A DNA stretch of 64,000 nt from Pseudocercospora fijiensis CIRAD86 (Eukaryota > Ascomycota > Dothideomycetes > Mycosphaerellales > Mycosphaerellaceae). Below are positions 31,690 to 42,783 of this stretch, piece by piece. The position numbers and the translations under genes are program-made. The stretch spans positions 4,037,121 to 4,101,120 of the forward strand of contig NW_006921533.1 in assembly GCF_000340215.1 (NCBI RefSeq), read 5' to 3'. The first letter of the stretch is position 1, and the number at the start of each line of letters is the position of its first letter. The notes under the pieces were generated by a model, which ran no database searches, was not told the origin of the DNA, and saw only the letters and a list, made by a program, of their open reading frames with translations.

Positions 31690-32830
31690 AACCGTCTTAA
31701 CTAAGGCTCTAATCTCGTCACTAATTTAAGCATTAGTCGCCCTCGAATAGAGGTATTCTTCTAACAATAGTAGATCTATACGACCTATAGATACCTAATT
31801 ACTATAACAGCAGGTATAGCAGTTAGTAAGAAGAACGCACGCTCGATAGATAGATCTAATAGCCTATAAGTCCGCCTTCTGCTTAACTAAGTTAATCCGC
31901 TACAGATTAGATATCTGTCCGAATATATGCTCTATAGCAACCCTTAACGCCGATATCTCTTAGTCTATCTGCCTCTATAGCGGCGTACGAGGCTAACTAT
32001 TCTAACCTTTGAAAGCAGATATAATACTATCCGCTACTGCGTACGCCGAGTCTCTGTAAATAAATACCTTGTCGTCCAATCCGTACCTATCGAATAACGC
32101 ATACCAAATCCACTAAATGTTAGATTTATACACTATCCGAGAATCCCCGAAAGAGCTAGGTTTAGGACTATACAGCGACGACAACAGACCGTTAGGAGTA
32201 ATAATAGCCTAGAATTTAATGCCGTATACTCTCTTGTGTCCGCTATAGTACAGCTTTTAGTCGTACTTAGGCCTACAGCAAGGACGAAGGGTACTATTAA
32301 TAAATCCACATACTTTAGCAAGACTAATGTCCGGTTCTAGTGCCTCTATATACCTCCGCAAATACTAAGGGGTTAACCGACGAGTATTAAACAATAATCT
32401 GTCGCCAAAGAAGTCGTCTAAGTGCTTAAGAACAGTATTAAATATAATACTAATCTAGGTCGGCTCTCTACTAAACTCGTACGCTAGCGACTGCTAAGTA
32501 GCACTGCTTGCGAATCGCTATAGAAGCACTAGCAACGCCTCTTCCTTAGTAGGTTCTATACGGTATAGATACTTAATCTAGTCTAATTTAAGCAACCTTA
32601 CGAGCCTATATAGATCCTGCTTTTAGAAGCGAAATCTACGCTTATACTAATCGTTAGTTAGGTCCTACAACCTCGTCCTTTTAAGCCGGTTATAATCGTT
32701 AGGATATAGGCTCCTTATTTGATCGCCTTCGTACGCCTCGTCGGCCTCGTCGTCTACGATAATATCGACTACCGACTCGAGATAGGCGCTAGCCGCTTGT
32801 CCGACAACTACCTAATAGTCTAGCAATAAC
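31690..32830 (-). pseudogene. RIP-inactivated Harbinger-like DDE transposase
   Basis: On the minus strand the DDE_Tnp_4 pattern can be followed: a helix-turn-helix-like region (about 32560-32380), YYSGHKRVYGIKF near 32250, a Gly-Asp-Ser stretch near 32140, the Tyr-Arg-Asp-Ser-Ala-Tyr block near 32060 (second Asp of the triad) and the ALRVAIEHIFGQ block with the final Glu near 31930. Several TAG/TAA codons interrupt it; ATG codons are lacking. Not functional. Confidence 0.7.
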
Positions 32831-33155
32831 TGTCTCACTTAAGCGTCTATTAAGCCTGCGGTTATAGCGACAACACTACTAGCTAAGGTCTATATTAAAG
32901 AGCTAGGTTACATTACTGTAGATACGATAACTAAGCAGCCAAGAGGTGGCAAAAGGAGGTTGCTAAACCACTCGGAAGAGCCGTCTCAAATAGGCCTAGT
33001 TACCAACCCTAGTGAACACCACTAAATTCTGACACTCGAGATTGCTAAAGGTCTCTAGTGGACCACGCCCGCGCATCTTGTTCTGACCTCACTTGCTTGT
33101 AGAAGTAAATCTTCCATCGCACGAGGCCGAACAGAACTCTAGACGATCATTGAAC

Positions 33156-34464
33156 ATGAAGCCAGCTGCGGTCAGCTCAGCAGTATCACATGACAGCCTC
33201 GAGATACCGTTGATCGACTTCTCTGCTTTCTTGACCGGTGACGAGACAACGAAGCGAACAGTCGCTGAGGCAATTCTGCATGGCTTTCAAAGAGCAGGTT
33301 TCATATATCTGAAGAATCATGGAATACCCAAAGAGAAGGTTCAGGGCGCATTTGCAGAATCAGCAAAGTTCTTCAAGCGACCAGAACAACAGAAGTTAGA
33401 CCTGGGATGGACAACACCGAAGGCCAATCGGGGATACTCACAACCGGGACGCGAGAAGACAACAGATGCAACGGATCCAGCAGAAATCGAGAAGATCCGA
33501 GCAGCGGAGGGCGCCGATCTCAAGGAGAGCATGGAAATTGGTAGGGAAGGCGTGCCGGACTGTCCCAACAATTGGCCGGACAAGTTCGACGAGGAAGGCA
33601 AGGTCTTCAAGCAGAAGATGTTGGAATTCCACGATCTATGCAAGAATCTGCACCAAGAGATCATGAGAGCCATCGCGGTGGGCTTGGGGATCGATGAGCG
33701 ATGGTTCGATAGCTTTACGGACGGCGGCGACAACACCTTGAGACTGCTCCATTATCCTGAAGTGAAGTCAGCAGTTTTCCGGAAAAACAAGAACACTGTC
33801 CGAGCCGGTGCTCATACAGATTATGGCAGTATAACATGCCTTTTCCAGGTAAGATGCAACTTCCATGCCAGCCACGACGAATCACGGACCTCCCCACGGG
33901 CCTCGTGGGTGTGAGTTGACTTGCATTCCCAACAGGCATGAATGTTAGTCATGGAAATCAGACATCCCAGAAGGCCGGCGAACAGCGACGCCACGGGCTC
34001 CACTGCCGAACGGCGTTGAGAAGCATTGGCCTCGAATACTCACATGAATGAGCAGAACGTGCAACTGATGAGATTTCCCACAGGACATGGCGGGAGGCCT
34101 GCAAGTGCTGTCTCCCAACGGAAAGTACGTTGATGCAACGCCAATCGAAGATAGCGTGGTGATCAATGCTGGGGATCTGCTTGCTAGATGGAGCAACGAC
34201 ACGATCAAGAGCACAAAGCATCGCGTTGTTGAACCACCGACTTCGGCTGATACTCATCCGGCCCGTTACTCGATTGCCTACTTCTGCAACCCCAACTTCG
34301 ACCAATTCATAGATGCGATACCCGGCACATACGGGGAAAGCAGGGGCAAGAAATATGAAGGGATAAACAGGTTAGTGCACATTCCACGATGTTCTGCAAA
34401 TTGGAAGATGTTGACGAGCGAAAGTGGGGAGTATCTCGAACGTCGGCTGGCCGCGACGTACTGA
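33156..34464 (+). CDS. 2-oxoglutarate/Fe(II)-dependent oxygenase (isopenicillin-N-synthase-like)
   Basis: Three exons, 33156-33848, 34084-34370 and 34425-34464, 339 residues. Intron 1 is unusually long for this window (235 bp); intron 2 is 54 bp and turns an unspliced tail into the family end SGEYLERRLAATY. N-terminal DIOX_N features: IPLIDFSAFL, GFQRAGFIYLKNHGIP. Iron ligands are His and Asp of GAHTDYGSIT and the distal His of STKHRVV; the 2OG-binding Arg-x-Ser is in ARYSIAYF. Substrate is not predictable; fungal members act on small molecules, including secondary metabolites. The start codon lies ~100 bp from the RIP-degraded transposon, yet the gene shows no RIP. Confidence 0.9.
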
Positions 34465-35308
34465 ATGCAGCGTGCGGATTTCGTGTTGCAAATGCGGATG
34501 TCGGAGTTCGTGCGCAGGTAGTTCTACTGTGGGCCGTGATCGGAGGCGGGCGCGTGACCTGTACGCAGCAATCAAGAGAGTCACGCGGTTCGAAGCATAT
34601 TCCGAAATAATTGGCATGTGGCCCTCGGCCATGTCTTGGCCGGCGGGCAGCATTGTGGAAGGACTGAAATGGTTCAGCAAAGTCGGGGCTGGTGACTCAA
34701 TCGCGCCCTTGAATGGCGTGCAGAGTTCCTTAGCTCCATATGAAAAGGTATGCCTCCGGAGTGTGTCCAATGCGGTGCGACGTGCTACGAGAGACGTAGA
34801 CACCAACTCAGTGGAAGCACGAGGCCATTTCGCCATGGCATGCTGCGGGGTTGGTGTTGTCGCATCGCATCGCACCCCAGACGTCTATTCTATTCTACCG
34901 TATGCGCAGTCACCACGGAGCTGAGTCGAGATTTGCTACGGCTTTCGAAAAATGGATGGGGCCATGGTAGCGTGATGCGCGCGCGCGGCGAATGTTCCGT
35001 GGCTATTTGCGTGGTGAAAAATGGGTTGATGATGAGGCTAGAGCATACTACTTACATACTACCTTACATCATGCAGCGCAGCAAGCTGGACAAGCATCAA
35101 TAAAATTCCTGAATAGACCTCCTCCCGTTTGCCTTTGCCTTTGCCTTTACTCACGCCTTCTCGTGTCATCAGTCGTGTTTGCGCCTGCCTGACCCGGCCA
35201 TTCCATTCGTCATTCGCCATTCGTCATTCGTCACTCGTCATCGTCACCGGAGTCCACATCTCGACGAGTCACGAGCCTGCCGGCCGAAATTTCTGACCCG
35301 ACATCACA
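34465..35308. other. Intergenic, promoter of the arrestin gene
   Basis: 844 bp. It contains short repeats before the gene: cctttg copies at about 35131-35150 and attcgtcattcgccattcgtcattcg at 35205-35233. Open frames are not supported as genes. Confidence 0.45.
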
Positions 35309-36775
35309 ATGCCCGCCAAGATCTTCGCCTTCGCGGCCCCCAGCTTTTCTTTGGAAACTCCTCTCGCATCCAAGAAATCCAGCACTGTGGGACAGAGCCA
35401 TCCATTGGCAGTGCGGAGGCCGAGTATGGACCACATCAAGCGCCCAAATTTGCTCTTGTCAAAAAAGCATTCTTCCGAAAAGAAGTCCAAATCGAAAGAT
35501 CGAGCTTCGTCTAAGGACAAACACGCGAAAGATGCATCTCCTTCGCCCGCACCGAAGCCCATCCAGCTCGGCATGATCATGGAGTCGCCACCCGTCGTCA
35601 TGATCGATTCTCCCCAGCAATCTTCTGGCGCTTTGATCTCCGGACGTATCCAAATCACCCCAATCCTCGAGGAAGCAACCCTGGCCAGCGTGACGTTGTT
35701 CCTGGAATGCACGACATCAACAAAGCGACCTGTGCAGGACAAGTGTCGCGACTGTTTGTCGAAAGTACGGGACCTCTACGAGTGGAACTTTCTCAGCAAG
35801 CCAAAGAAGTTCAGGAAAGCCGACGGCGTCCATGAGATTCCCTTCTCGCAACTCCTTCCCGGCCACCTCCCTGCCACCACACATGGCACTATCGGAAGCA
35901 TTGACTACCAGCTGCACATGCGCGCCAAGTCTGTCGATGGCCACGAGATAGAGTTCCGGCGAGAGCTCGTCATACAACGTGCTCTCCGACCGGGCAATGA
36001 TAAGAACAGTGTGCGTGTATTTCCACCTACAAACCTTACGCTTCATGTCACCCTCCCGAATATCGTTCATCCACTCGGCGAATTTCCTGTGACCTGCCGC
36101 ATGGAAGGCATCGTTTCCTCCAAGAAGCTAGACACTCAAACCAGGTGGAAGCTCAGAAAGCTCACTTGGCGAATCGAAGAACACGAGGTCAGCGTGTCGC
36201 CTGCGTGCGCCGATCATGCGAGCAAAGTCGGTGGCGAAGGCAAAGGCGTCCAGCACGAAAGCACTCGCGATGTCGGAATGCAAGAACTGAAGGAGGGCTG
36301 GAAGACCGATCTAAGTAACGAGCAGATTGAAGGCGAGTTCATGGCCAGTCTCAATGCTGCCATGAAACCCCAATGCGATATGACCAGCGCCAATGGCATG
36401 AAGATTAGCCATAACTTGATCCTGGAACTGGTGATTGCAGAAGAATGGGCTCCAAACAAGAAGCCGCATCAAGCGACACCCACGGGTGCTGCCAGAGTTC
36501 TCCGCACACAGTTCGCTTTGAACGTCACTGAACGCTGTGGCATGGGAATTGCCTGGGACGACGAAATGCCTCCACAATACGACGACGTTCCGGCTAGTCC
36601 GCCGCATTACCAGAACGAGCGCACGACCGTCCAGATTATCGACCGAGATGAAATCCACGGCGATGTAGAACATCTCTCCTTGGACGACGCTGCACCTCCT
36701 TATGACTCTGGCTATACTAGTTATGCATCCAGTTCCCACACCGCGAGCGGCAGAAACTCTATGCATCAAGAGTAG
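35309..36775 (+). CDS. Alpha-arrestin (ART1/LDB19-like) ubiquitin-ligase adaptor
   Basis: Intronless, 488 residues. A Ser/Lys-rich tail (to ~85) precedes an arrestin-type beta-sandwich, starting MIMESPPVVMIDSPQQSSGALISGRI and covering about 90-420. The family marker C-x-x-C-L of KCRDCLSKV sits inside, as in LDB19-type proteins. The C-terminal tail has PY motifs for a Rsp5/Nedd4-type ligase: PPQY, PPHY and PPYD. Such adaptors recruit the ligase to plasma-membrane transporters to trigger endocytosis in response to nutrients. Assignment to the LDB19 branch is by overall look. Confidence 0.8.
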   Translation: MPAKIFAFAAPSFSLETPLASKKSSTVGQSHPLAVRRPSMDHIKRPNLLLSKKHSSEKKSKSKDRASSKDKHAKDASPSPAPKPIQLGMIMESPPVVMIDSPQQSSGALISGRIQITPILEEATLASVTLFLECTTSTKRPVQDKCRDCLSKVRDLYEWNFLSKPKKFRKADGVHEIPFSQLLPGHLPATTHGTIGSIDYQLHMRAKSVDGHEIEFRRELVIQRALRPGNDKNSVRVFPPTNLTLHVTLPNIVHPLGEFPVTCRMEGIVSSKKLDTQTRWKLRKLTWRIEEHEVSVSPACADHASKVGGEGKGVQHESTRDVGMQELKEGWKTDLSNEQIEGEFMASLNAAMKPQCDMTSANGMKISHNLILELVIAEEWAPNKKPHQATPTGAARVLRTQFALNVTERCGMGIAWDDEMPPQYDDVPASPPHYQNERTTVQIIDRDEIHGDVEHLSLDDAAPPYDSGYTSYASSSHTASGRNSMHQE

Positions 36776-37394
36776 CTCCGTCCGGTCTCGCACATGAAAC
36801 GACCGAGGTCAACGGTCAACCACGAGCTTGCACCACTTGTTGAATAGCGAATCGCGAATTCACCATTTTCGACCACATCACGCAGCATTAGCGTACCATC
36901 ACACCGTCAATGGCGTAGATGACGGCTTTCACGGCCAAAAGCATTCGAGTTTTCTTCATTGATTCTCATTCCCTTTACGGCATCATTGGACAAACAGCAC
37001 AGCGAAAATTTTGGGTGGGCTGTGGATTCCTGCTTTACGAAGAGATACCCGAGCCAAAATCGGTTCTAATCATTGGGGAGGCGGCACGAAAGGAAAGCAT
37101 TCAACTCTTATTGATTTATATAGCGAAGGCGCCAAAGGACCAACGGGATAGAAAAGTTAGGCATTCATTCCATCCACAGAAAGAACTTCACACATTGCTC
37201 GAGATATTTGACGTTTCGGCAAATTGAAAACCTTCTGCGACTCAAAAGCTCTCCATATTTCTATTCGATTGAACGCTTCCAGGTCTACTCACTAGAGATC
37301 AGAAAAATGTGAGTATCTGCTCCCACTGCCTGTACTTCGTTTGAGAAGTGTCACATGCGACGCTACTCTCAGACACCCTTTTCCAACCCAAGTG
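36776..37394. other. Convergent 3' intergenic region
   Basis: 619 bp between the convergent arrestin and SHG1-domain genes. A 102-codon ATG ORF at 36919-37227 has no domain or conservation evidence and is likely 3' UTR sequence. Confidence 0.45.
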
Positions 37395-39764
37395 CTACCC
37401 GGGCTCTTTATCCGCGTCTGCAGCCTCAGGGGCCTTGCTAGCTCGACGATCGCGGTCTCGACTGTCTTCCCGCCTCCTTTCGCGCTCGCGCTCTCTGTCT
37501 CTGTCTCGTTCACGATCTCTATCCCTCTCGCGCGAACGGTCTCTCACGTTGCGGTCACGACTGCGCTCTCTGTATCTATCCCTGCTGCGATCTCGATCTC
37601 GTGAACGGCTCCTCTCTCTGCGTCTGGTCCGCTCGCGGTCGTCATCAGCTCTCGCAGAACTTCCGCCACCAGGGATGTATCGATCAATTTCGGAGCCTCG
37701 TCCGCGATCTCTGTCGCGATCTCGATCCCGGTCATCGTATCTCGCGCGACGTCTTGGCGCAGTTCTCTCGTCACGAATGATCGAATTTAGATGATCCTCA
37801 TCGACTTCACGTGGCTCGCGAGGCCGACGAGACTGAGAACGCTCTTCGCCGTCTTCGCGAGGAGGCCGTCGTCGCGGTTGATCATCATCGTCATCCCGTC
37901 GTCGTGGCATGTTACGCTCGTCGCGAATGATCCTATCAAGATGATCATCATCCCGAGGACGTCGGCGAGGTGCTTCATCATCCTCGTCCCTTCGGCGACG
38001 TGGAGCCTCCTCGTCATCTTCCTTGCGCCGACGGGGAGCTTCATCGTCTTCCTCCTTGGCCTGTCTGCCCGAGCCTGGGATGTATCTGTCGATGCCAACT
38101 GGGCTACAGCTGCGGTCACGATCGCGATCACGATCCCGGCGACGATCTCTGGACTCGCGTCGACGATCTCTGGAATCGCGTCGACGTCGAGAGGGAGAGC
38201 GTGATCGTGTTCTCTCGCGGTAACGTCGGCGTGGAGGACTGCGACTATCATTGTTGCGCCGTGCGCCAGCTGGACGATAGTTGTTCTCCCTGGACTCGCG
38301 CGGACTCCTGCTACGAGCGGCACGTTCGACCACTTCGCCCTCATCACGGTCATCTTCCCGCTTTCTTGTATCGCGGGCTCTGTCTCTATCCCTTTCTCTC
38401 TCACGATCCCGCTCACGTTCACGTTCACGGTCTCGATCTCGCTCTCTGTCTCTTTCGCGACTCCTATCTCGGTCACGACGGTCAGCCGGTCCGCGTTGCC
38501 GAGCTTTCCAGGCCTCCCGCTCAGCACTAATGTCGCGGTAGAGAGATTCTCGTCGGTCGCGGCCTTGACGTCCATCAACAGAGGATTCGCGGCGTCGGTT
38601 GCTATGGGTAGACCGAGCAGGCGACGGAGAGCGCTGTCGTGCTTGCCGCTCACGGTCTTTTCTAGGACCTGTCGGAATGGCGGGAGTACCTTCCTTCTCC
38701 GCCTTTTCGCCCTGTGCTTTGTCGCCCGGCTTGTCACCTTTGCGCAGGGTGAGTGAAGTTGGCAGCAGGCCTTGAGCACGCATTGCGTCTTTGTTTTGAT
38801 TGTCCTTGGGTGCCCGCTGGTGCTTGAGTCTGGCTGGTGGTTCCATGCTCTCACTTCGTTCCAACTCTGGCCGCCTCGCCTTCTCCGCCATCTCTTGGCC
38901 TTCTCGAAGAAGCAGGTCAAGAGCCTCAGCTTCCAGTCTCTTCTGTTCGCGTTCCTGCCTCTCCTTCTGCCGCCGCTCGCGTTCCTCCTGTAGAGCCTTC
39001 TCCCGCTCCTCTGCTTCCTTCTTGGCCTTCTCGCGCTCTTCATTGAACTGCTTGATGCGCTCGCGCTCGCGTTCCTTCTCTGCCAGCTTCCACGCATCAC
39101 GCTCGGCTCTCCTCTTCTGCTCGCGTTGTAAGCGTTCAGTCTCCTTCTGCAGAGCTTCCTGTTTCTTCTTCAATGCCTGAAGTTCCTTCTTCTTCCGATC
39201 CTGCGCCTCCTTCCGCTTGCGCAGCTTCTCATCCTCCATGAACTTCTTAGCACGGTCCTGACGGCGTTGCTCTGCTTCCGCCGCGTATTCTGCATCGGTC
39301 TTTCTGCCTCTGCGAATTTCCTCCTCCACGGCTTCATCGCCAATCTCCTTGCGTCTGATGTCACGTAGAGCACGCTCCGCACTCGCCATGAACTGATCAA
39401 TATAAGCATCAATATCGGCCTCGGTCTTCCCGTAGACATCAGCGCGGGCTGCTGAGCCCTCCAGTAATGGCGCGGCGATACGTTTATCTGGCCTCAGGTA
39501 TTTCATCGGATCGCGGTCGATCTCTGCGCTGGTAAATGTGCGTAGCGCAGCCTCGAACATACCGCGCTCCGCCGACTCATTGTACTGTTGAATAGCCTTC
39601 TTGCGCAGCACATCGAATTCGCCTTTCTTCTTGAAGGTGTGAAGCATGCTATCGATCGCATCGTGTTGTGCGCCGCTCAACGGTAATTCCTGGATTTTCG
39701 GTCTCTTGCGCGCCGGCAGCTCGAAGTCGTCTGTGCCAGACATTACGACATCTAATGTGGCCAT
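37395..39764 (-). CDS. SHG1/BOD1-domain protein with long RS/RD/RE-rich tail (COMPASS-associated candidate)
   Basis: Intronless 789-residue ORF from ATG 39764. Residues ~28-150 match the COMPASS Shg1/BOD1 domain pattern: a helix with M-L-H-T-F-K-K-K-G-E-F-D-x-L-R-K-K, then Y-L-R-P-D-K-R and a terminal acidic helix. Residues ~165-310 are a long charged helix/coiled coil (KKKQEALQKETERLQREQ type). From ~390 the protein is almost wholly Arg/Asp/Glu/Ser (RDRDRERERDRE and RS dipeptides), with repeated DDEAPRRR and RDERNMPRRR units. Yeast Shg1 is a subunit of the Set1 H3K4 methyltransferase complex; an RS tail suggests a nuclear, RNA-linked role. The domain match is fairly strong, complex membership inferred. 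Confidence 0.75.
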   Translation of the reverse strand: MATLDVVMSGTDDFELPARKRPKIQELPLSGAQHDAIDSMLHTFKKKGEFDVLRKKAIQQYNESAERGMFEAALRTFTSAEIDRDPMKYLRPDKRIAAPLLEGSAARADVYGKTEADIDAYIDQFMASAERALRDIRRKEIGDEAVEEEIRRGRKTDAEYAAEAEQRRQDRAKKFMEDEKLRKRKEAQDRKKKELQALKKKQEALQKETERLQREQKRRAERDAWKLAEKERERERIKQFNEEREKAKKEAEEREKALQEERERRQKERQEREQKRLEAEALDLLLREGQEMAEKARRPELERSESMEPPARLKHQRAPKDNQNKDAMRAQGLLPTSLTLRKGDKPGDKAQGEKAEKEGTPAIPTGPRKDRERQARQRSPSPARSTHSNRRRESSVDGRQGRDRRESLYRDISAEREAWKARQRGPADRRDRDRSRERDRERDRDRERERERDRERERDRDRARDTRKREDDRDEGEVVERAARSRSPRESRENNYRPAGARRNNDSRSPPRRRYRERTRSRSPSRRRRDSRDRRRESRDRRRDRDRDRDRSCSPVGIDRYIPGSGRQAKEEDDEAPRRRKEDDEEAPRRRRDEDDEAPRRRPRDDDHLDRIIRDERNMPRRRDDDDDQPRRRPPREDGEERSQSRRPREPREVDEDHLNSIIRDERTAPRRRARYDDRDRDRDRDRGRGSEIDRYIPGGGSSARADDDRERTRRRERSRSRDRDRSRDRYRERSRDRNVRDRSRERDRDRERDRDRERERERRREDSRDRDRRASKAPEAADADKEPG

Positions 39765-40092
39765 ATCGGCGGCGATGGTGTTGGTGTTATCGGATTATCT
39801 CATGCTCATGCTTGCCAGGGACTCAGAGAGAGACGCGAATTGGCGAATTGGAGATGCGGCGGCGATGGCAGGGGCTTCGGCTTCGGAAACAACCGCACTT
39901 CCCGCGGCATGGAGGGTCATCGGCCAGGGCAGCAGCGAGTATTTGCATTGCACTTGCGCAACTCGTGTGACAATCATAATCCTCACCACCAAACACGGCG
40001 AGTAGCAAGGGCAGGCTCCCATTCGGCTCACATACACTCGTCAGCGAGCCGTCTTCTCATCACTGCGCGCCTTCTCCGGCTATCTCGTCACC
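39765..40092. promoter_or_regulatory. Shared divergent promoter region
   Basis: 328 bp separate the divergent starts of the SHG1-domain gene (39764) and the small membrane-protein gene (40093), so both promoters must overlap or lie within this span. No TATA box is obvious. Confidence 0.5.
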
Positions 40093-40451
40093 ATGGTCAA
40101 CAAGATCCTTTTCTGGTCAGTATGTCTAGCTCAATACACAGCAAAAGCTGACATCCACATAGGTCTGGCTTCGGCCTCGCCGTCAGATTCTGGCAGCTCG
40201 GCATCGAGATGAGACCCTTCTTCCAACGTGAAAACTGGATTATATACCCCATCTACGGCACTCTCGGCGCATCATTTGGCTACTGGTTACAAGGAGTGGA
40301 GAACAACCAGATGCGATACCTAGGCGATGCGAGACAGAGGCTCATTGAGAAGCGACGGAGGAGACAAGAGCGTGAGGCTTTGAACGAGGGCAGCAACTGG
40401 CAGAAGAACCAGGAGGGTGCTGTGGCATCGGAGGCCGGTGCGCACGCGTAA
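40093..40451 (+). CDS. Small membrane protein, possibly mitochondrial (complex I accessory-like)
   Basis: Two exons, 40093-40115 and 40163-40451, 103 residues. The 47-bp intron (GTCAGT...CATAG) splits a Trp codon, joining MVNKILFW to SGFGLAVRFWQLGIEMRPFF. One or two hydrophobic segments (about 4-20 and 31-50) are followed by a strongly basic helix (RLIEKRRRRQERE). The layout is that of small inner-membrane subunits such as complex I accessory proteins, but I cannot name the subunit. The spliced N-terminus is well conserved-looking, so the gene is real. Confidence 0.65.
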
Positions 40452-40885
40452 AGCGCTGCTATGAAGGCGCATGATCGCGCAGAGCGACGGAACGGCCATG
40501 CGGAGGATGCCATGCATGTGCGGGATCGTTGCTGACGCTATAAAGTGCGAAAGGCATATCACGCATATCTAGTGCAGATGTATGCGGAGAGCTGTTTATG
40601 AGCTATGCTGCACTTCTGTACGTACTAGATGCTCACGCGGATCTCATGACATGATCAAAATTCCACAGATCAGAATGAGGGACACGTCGCATAGACGTTT
40701 TTGATGTATAGAACAATTTCACGAGCGCGGTATGGACCGAATAACAAGCAAGACGCCATTTCCGAGAGCAGACATCCCGCTTTGGCTTCACCTTCTTCCT
40801 ACTTTGAAACATGCCGCGTGTCCTTGTGAAGATATAAGACCCGGTATTTTCCTTGATATGCAACATATCACCTAAAACTGTGACA
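40452..40885. other. Short intergenic region
   Basis: 434 bp between two + strand genes; nothing recognised. Confidence 0.5.
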
Positions 40886-42493
40886 ATGGCAACTCAGCAG
40901 CATGAATTTGCCGTGCATGCTGCCAATGGCTGGCAGCCGAACTGGAATCTTCTCAATGTCCGCTCGGAACCAGGATCTGGAACGTCGACTCCAAGAATAT
41001 CAGCACAACGTGGCGGGATAGTCGTCTTCTCAGGCGGGAGCGCTGCCAACAGTCTCGTCGACGTGTTCAATGAGATACGAGAAGCAAACAATACTTCACT
41101 CAGCTATGTCATCCCGATCTCTGATAATGGTGGCTCTTCTAGCGAGCTGATACGCGTCTTTGGAGGGCCTGGTATGCTCAAACACCCGCAACTCGTTTCA
41201 TGACTACCTCCGTACATGGACCAGATTTCTGATCATCGTACACAGGGATTGGAGATGTGCGCTCTCGTCTAGTCCGCCTGATTCCAGACGAGGGAGACGA
41301 AGCCCAGGCCATCAAGACGTTCTTCAATCATCGCCTGCCCCGAGGCTATGCGCCAGCGAGGGCAGAGTGGCTGGACATTGTCGAAGCGACGCACTCGCTA
41401 TGGAACGGCATTTCGTCTCCTAAGAAGGAGCTGATCCGCAGCTTTCTCAATTCCATGAACCAGGAAATTGTAAAGCGCCTCCGACCAACAAGCAAGTTCG
41501 ATTTCTCAGGTGCCAGCATCGGCAACCTCTTCTTGACTGGGTTCGTACAGAGTGTTCCGGGTAGTAGATGCAACTGACAGCAGCAGTGCTCGACTCTTCA
41601 CTGGTAGCTTCGAGGCCTCTATCTACCTGGTATCCAGCATTTGTGGCGTTCCTTCGACAGTCTCTATTTTGCCTGCCTTGAATACCAACTTCGCTCATCA
41701 CATAGCAACAGGACTAGCGAATGGCACTATTATATACGGTCAAAACAACATCAGTCATCCAAGCGTGCCCGCCGCTCCAGTAGACCATGTCCCGGTCTCG
41801 CCGATGCAAGCACTTCGAGTCGAAACGGAAGAGCACGACAAGGTCGAAGATGCGAACATGCCCGGGACTCTACCTACTCTCAGGAAGCCCGCCATCACGT
41901 TTTCCAAAGAGGACGAAGAGGAGCTGCCAGCCCGCATCGAGCGACTCTGGTACATCAACCCTTACGGTCAAGAGATCACCATTCCTGCCAACCCAAGAGT
42001 TGTGGAGTCTCTGAGGAACTCATCCTGCATCATTTACAGCATTGGCTCGCTTTTCACCTCGATCATTCCATCCCTGGTTTTGAAAGGTGTCGGTGCTGCC
42101 ATTGCATCTCCCCTCATCCGAACTAAGATCCTCATCCTCAATGGCACGCTGGACCGCGAGACTGGGCCATCTACCAACCCATTCACAGCTCTAGACTTCA
42201 TTGCTGCAATTGCGTGCGCATGTCGTGACTCGCAAGGCCTTCCCAGACCAAATGCTGAAGACTACTGGCAGTACGTCACGCACGTCATCTACCTCGACGG
42301 CCCGTTGTCCCCCAAGCTGGACAAAGAGGCTCTGAGCAAGATCGGCATTGAGTCACTTCGGGTTTATGGTCGGAGTGACGAGAGTAGAAAAGGCGGCCGT
42401 TATGATGCGAGAGCGCTTACCCAAGCATTAGAAGCCGTAATCGGGCGGAAAGACCCCAAAGGTCGGTCGAGACGAAACACTGTGATCACTTGA
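40886..42493 (+). CDS. CofD/YvcK-like (UPF0052) family protein
   Basis: Three exons, 40886-41171, 41246-41540 and 41587-42493, 495 residues. Intron 1 is 74 bp (GTATGC...CACAG), intron 2 only 46 bp (GTTCGT...CAGCAG, with an alternative acceptor 6 nt earlier). Family marks: VVFSGGSAANSLVDVF near residue 55, IPISDNGGSSSELIRVFGGPGIGDVRSRL, ASIGNLFLTGARLFTGSFEA, and SIGSLFTSIIPSLVLKGVG. Homologues include CofD 2-phospho-lactate transferases and bacterial YvcK/GlmR; fungal members are not characterised, and a nucleotide-sugar or phosphate ligand is inferred from the GGS loop. A 70-residue insert rich in Pro/Glu (about 255-320) is non-conserved-looking. Confidence 0.85.
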
Positions 42494-42783
42494 GCGGCCA
42501 TTCATGCAGAATTGAGGCACTGGTGGTAACGCACATTCATCTCAAGATCCACGCGACACTTGAGACGCCTCGGGAAAGATCTCCCGCACTAGCAGTGCGC
42601 GGCCGCGAGCGGCTCCCCAGGAACAGGAAACAGCCCCGCCGATTGATGACAGAGCTCTTGTAGCTCCGTCCCAACAGTACGGCAACTAAAGTCAAAAAGT
42701 TCAAAGACTTGGCTCAGTTGACTTTGTATAAGAAGGTGCTCACAACAAGCAGAGGAAGCAGGATCGGGCATTCTACTTCCAAT

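Larger units (their letters stand above)
29479..33055. mobile_element. PIF/Harbinger-like DNA transposon, RIP-degraded
   Basis: The RIP block is framed by short inverted repeats GAGACCTTTAGCA (29479-29491) and its complement (33043-33055), each next to TA (29477-29478 and 33056-33057), a possible 2-bp target duplication. Inside are two converging degraded coding regions: a + strand basic, coiled-coil-like protein (about 30190-31050) and a minus-strand DDE transposase (about 32830-31690). Two-gene layout is usual in Harbinger-type elements. The inverted repeats are short, so the exact ends are less sure than the identity of the transposase. Confidence 0.65.

Noticed and set aside
36919..37227. 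102-codon ATG ORF between arrestin and SHG1-domain genes
   Set aside because: Lies in the 3' region of convergent genes with no recognisable motif or compositional support.
37787..39100. 437-codon minus-strand ORF in another frame of the SHG1-domain gene
   Set aside because: A shadow produced by the Arg/Glu/Asp-rich repeats; the 789-residue frame contains the recognised domain.
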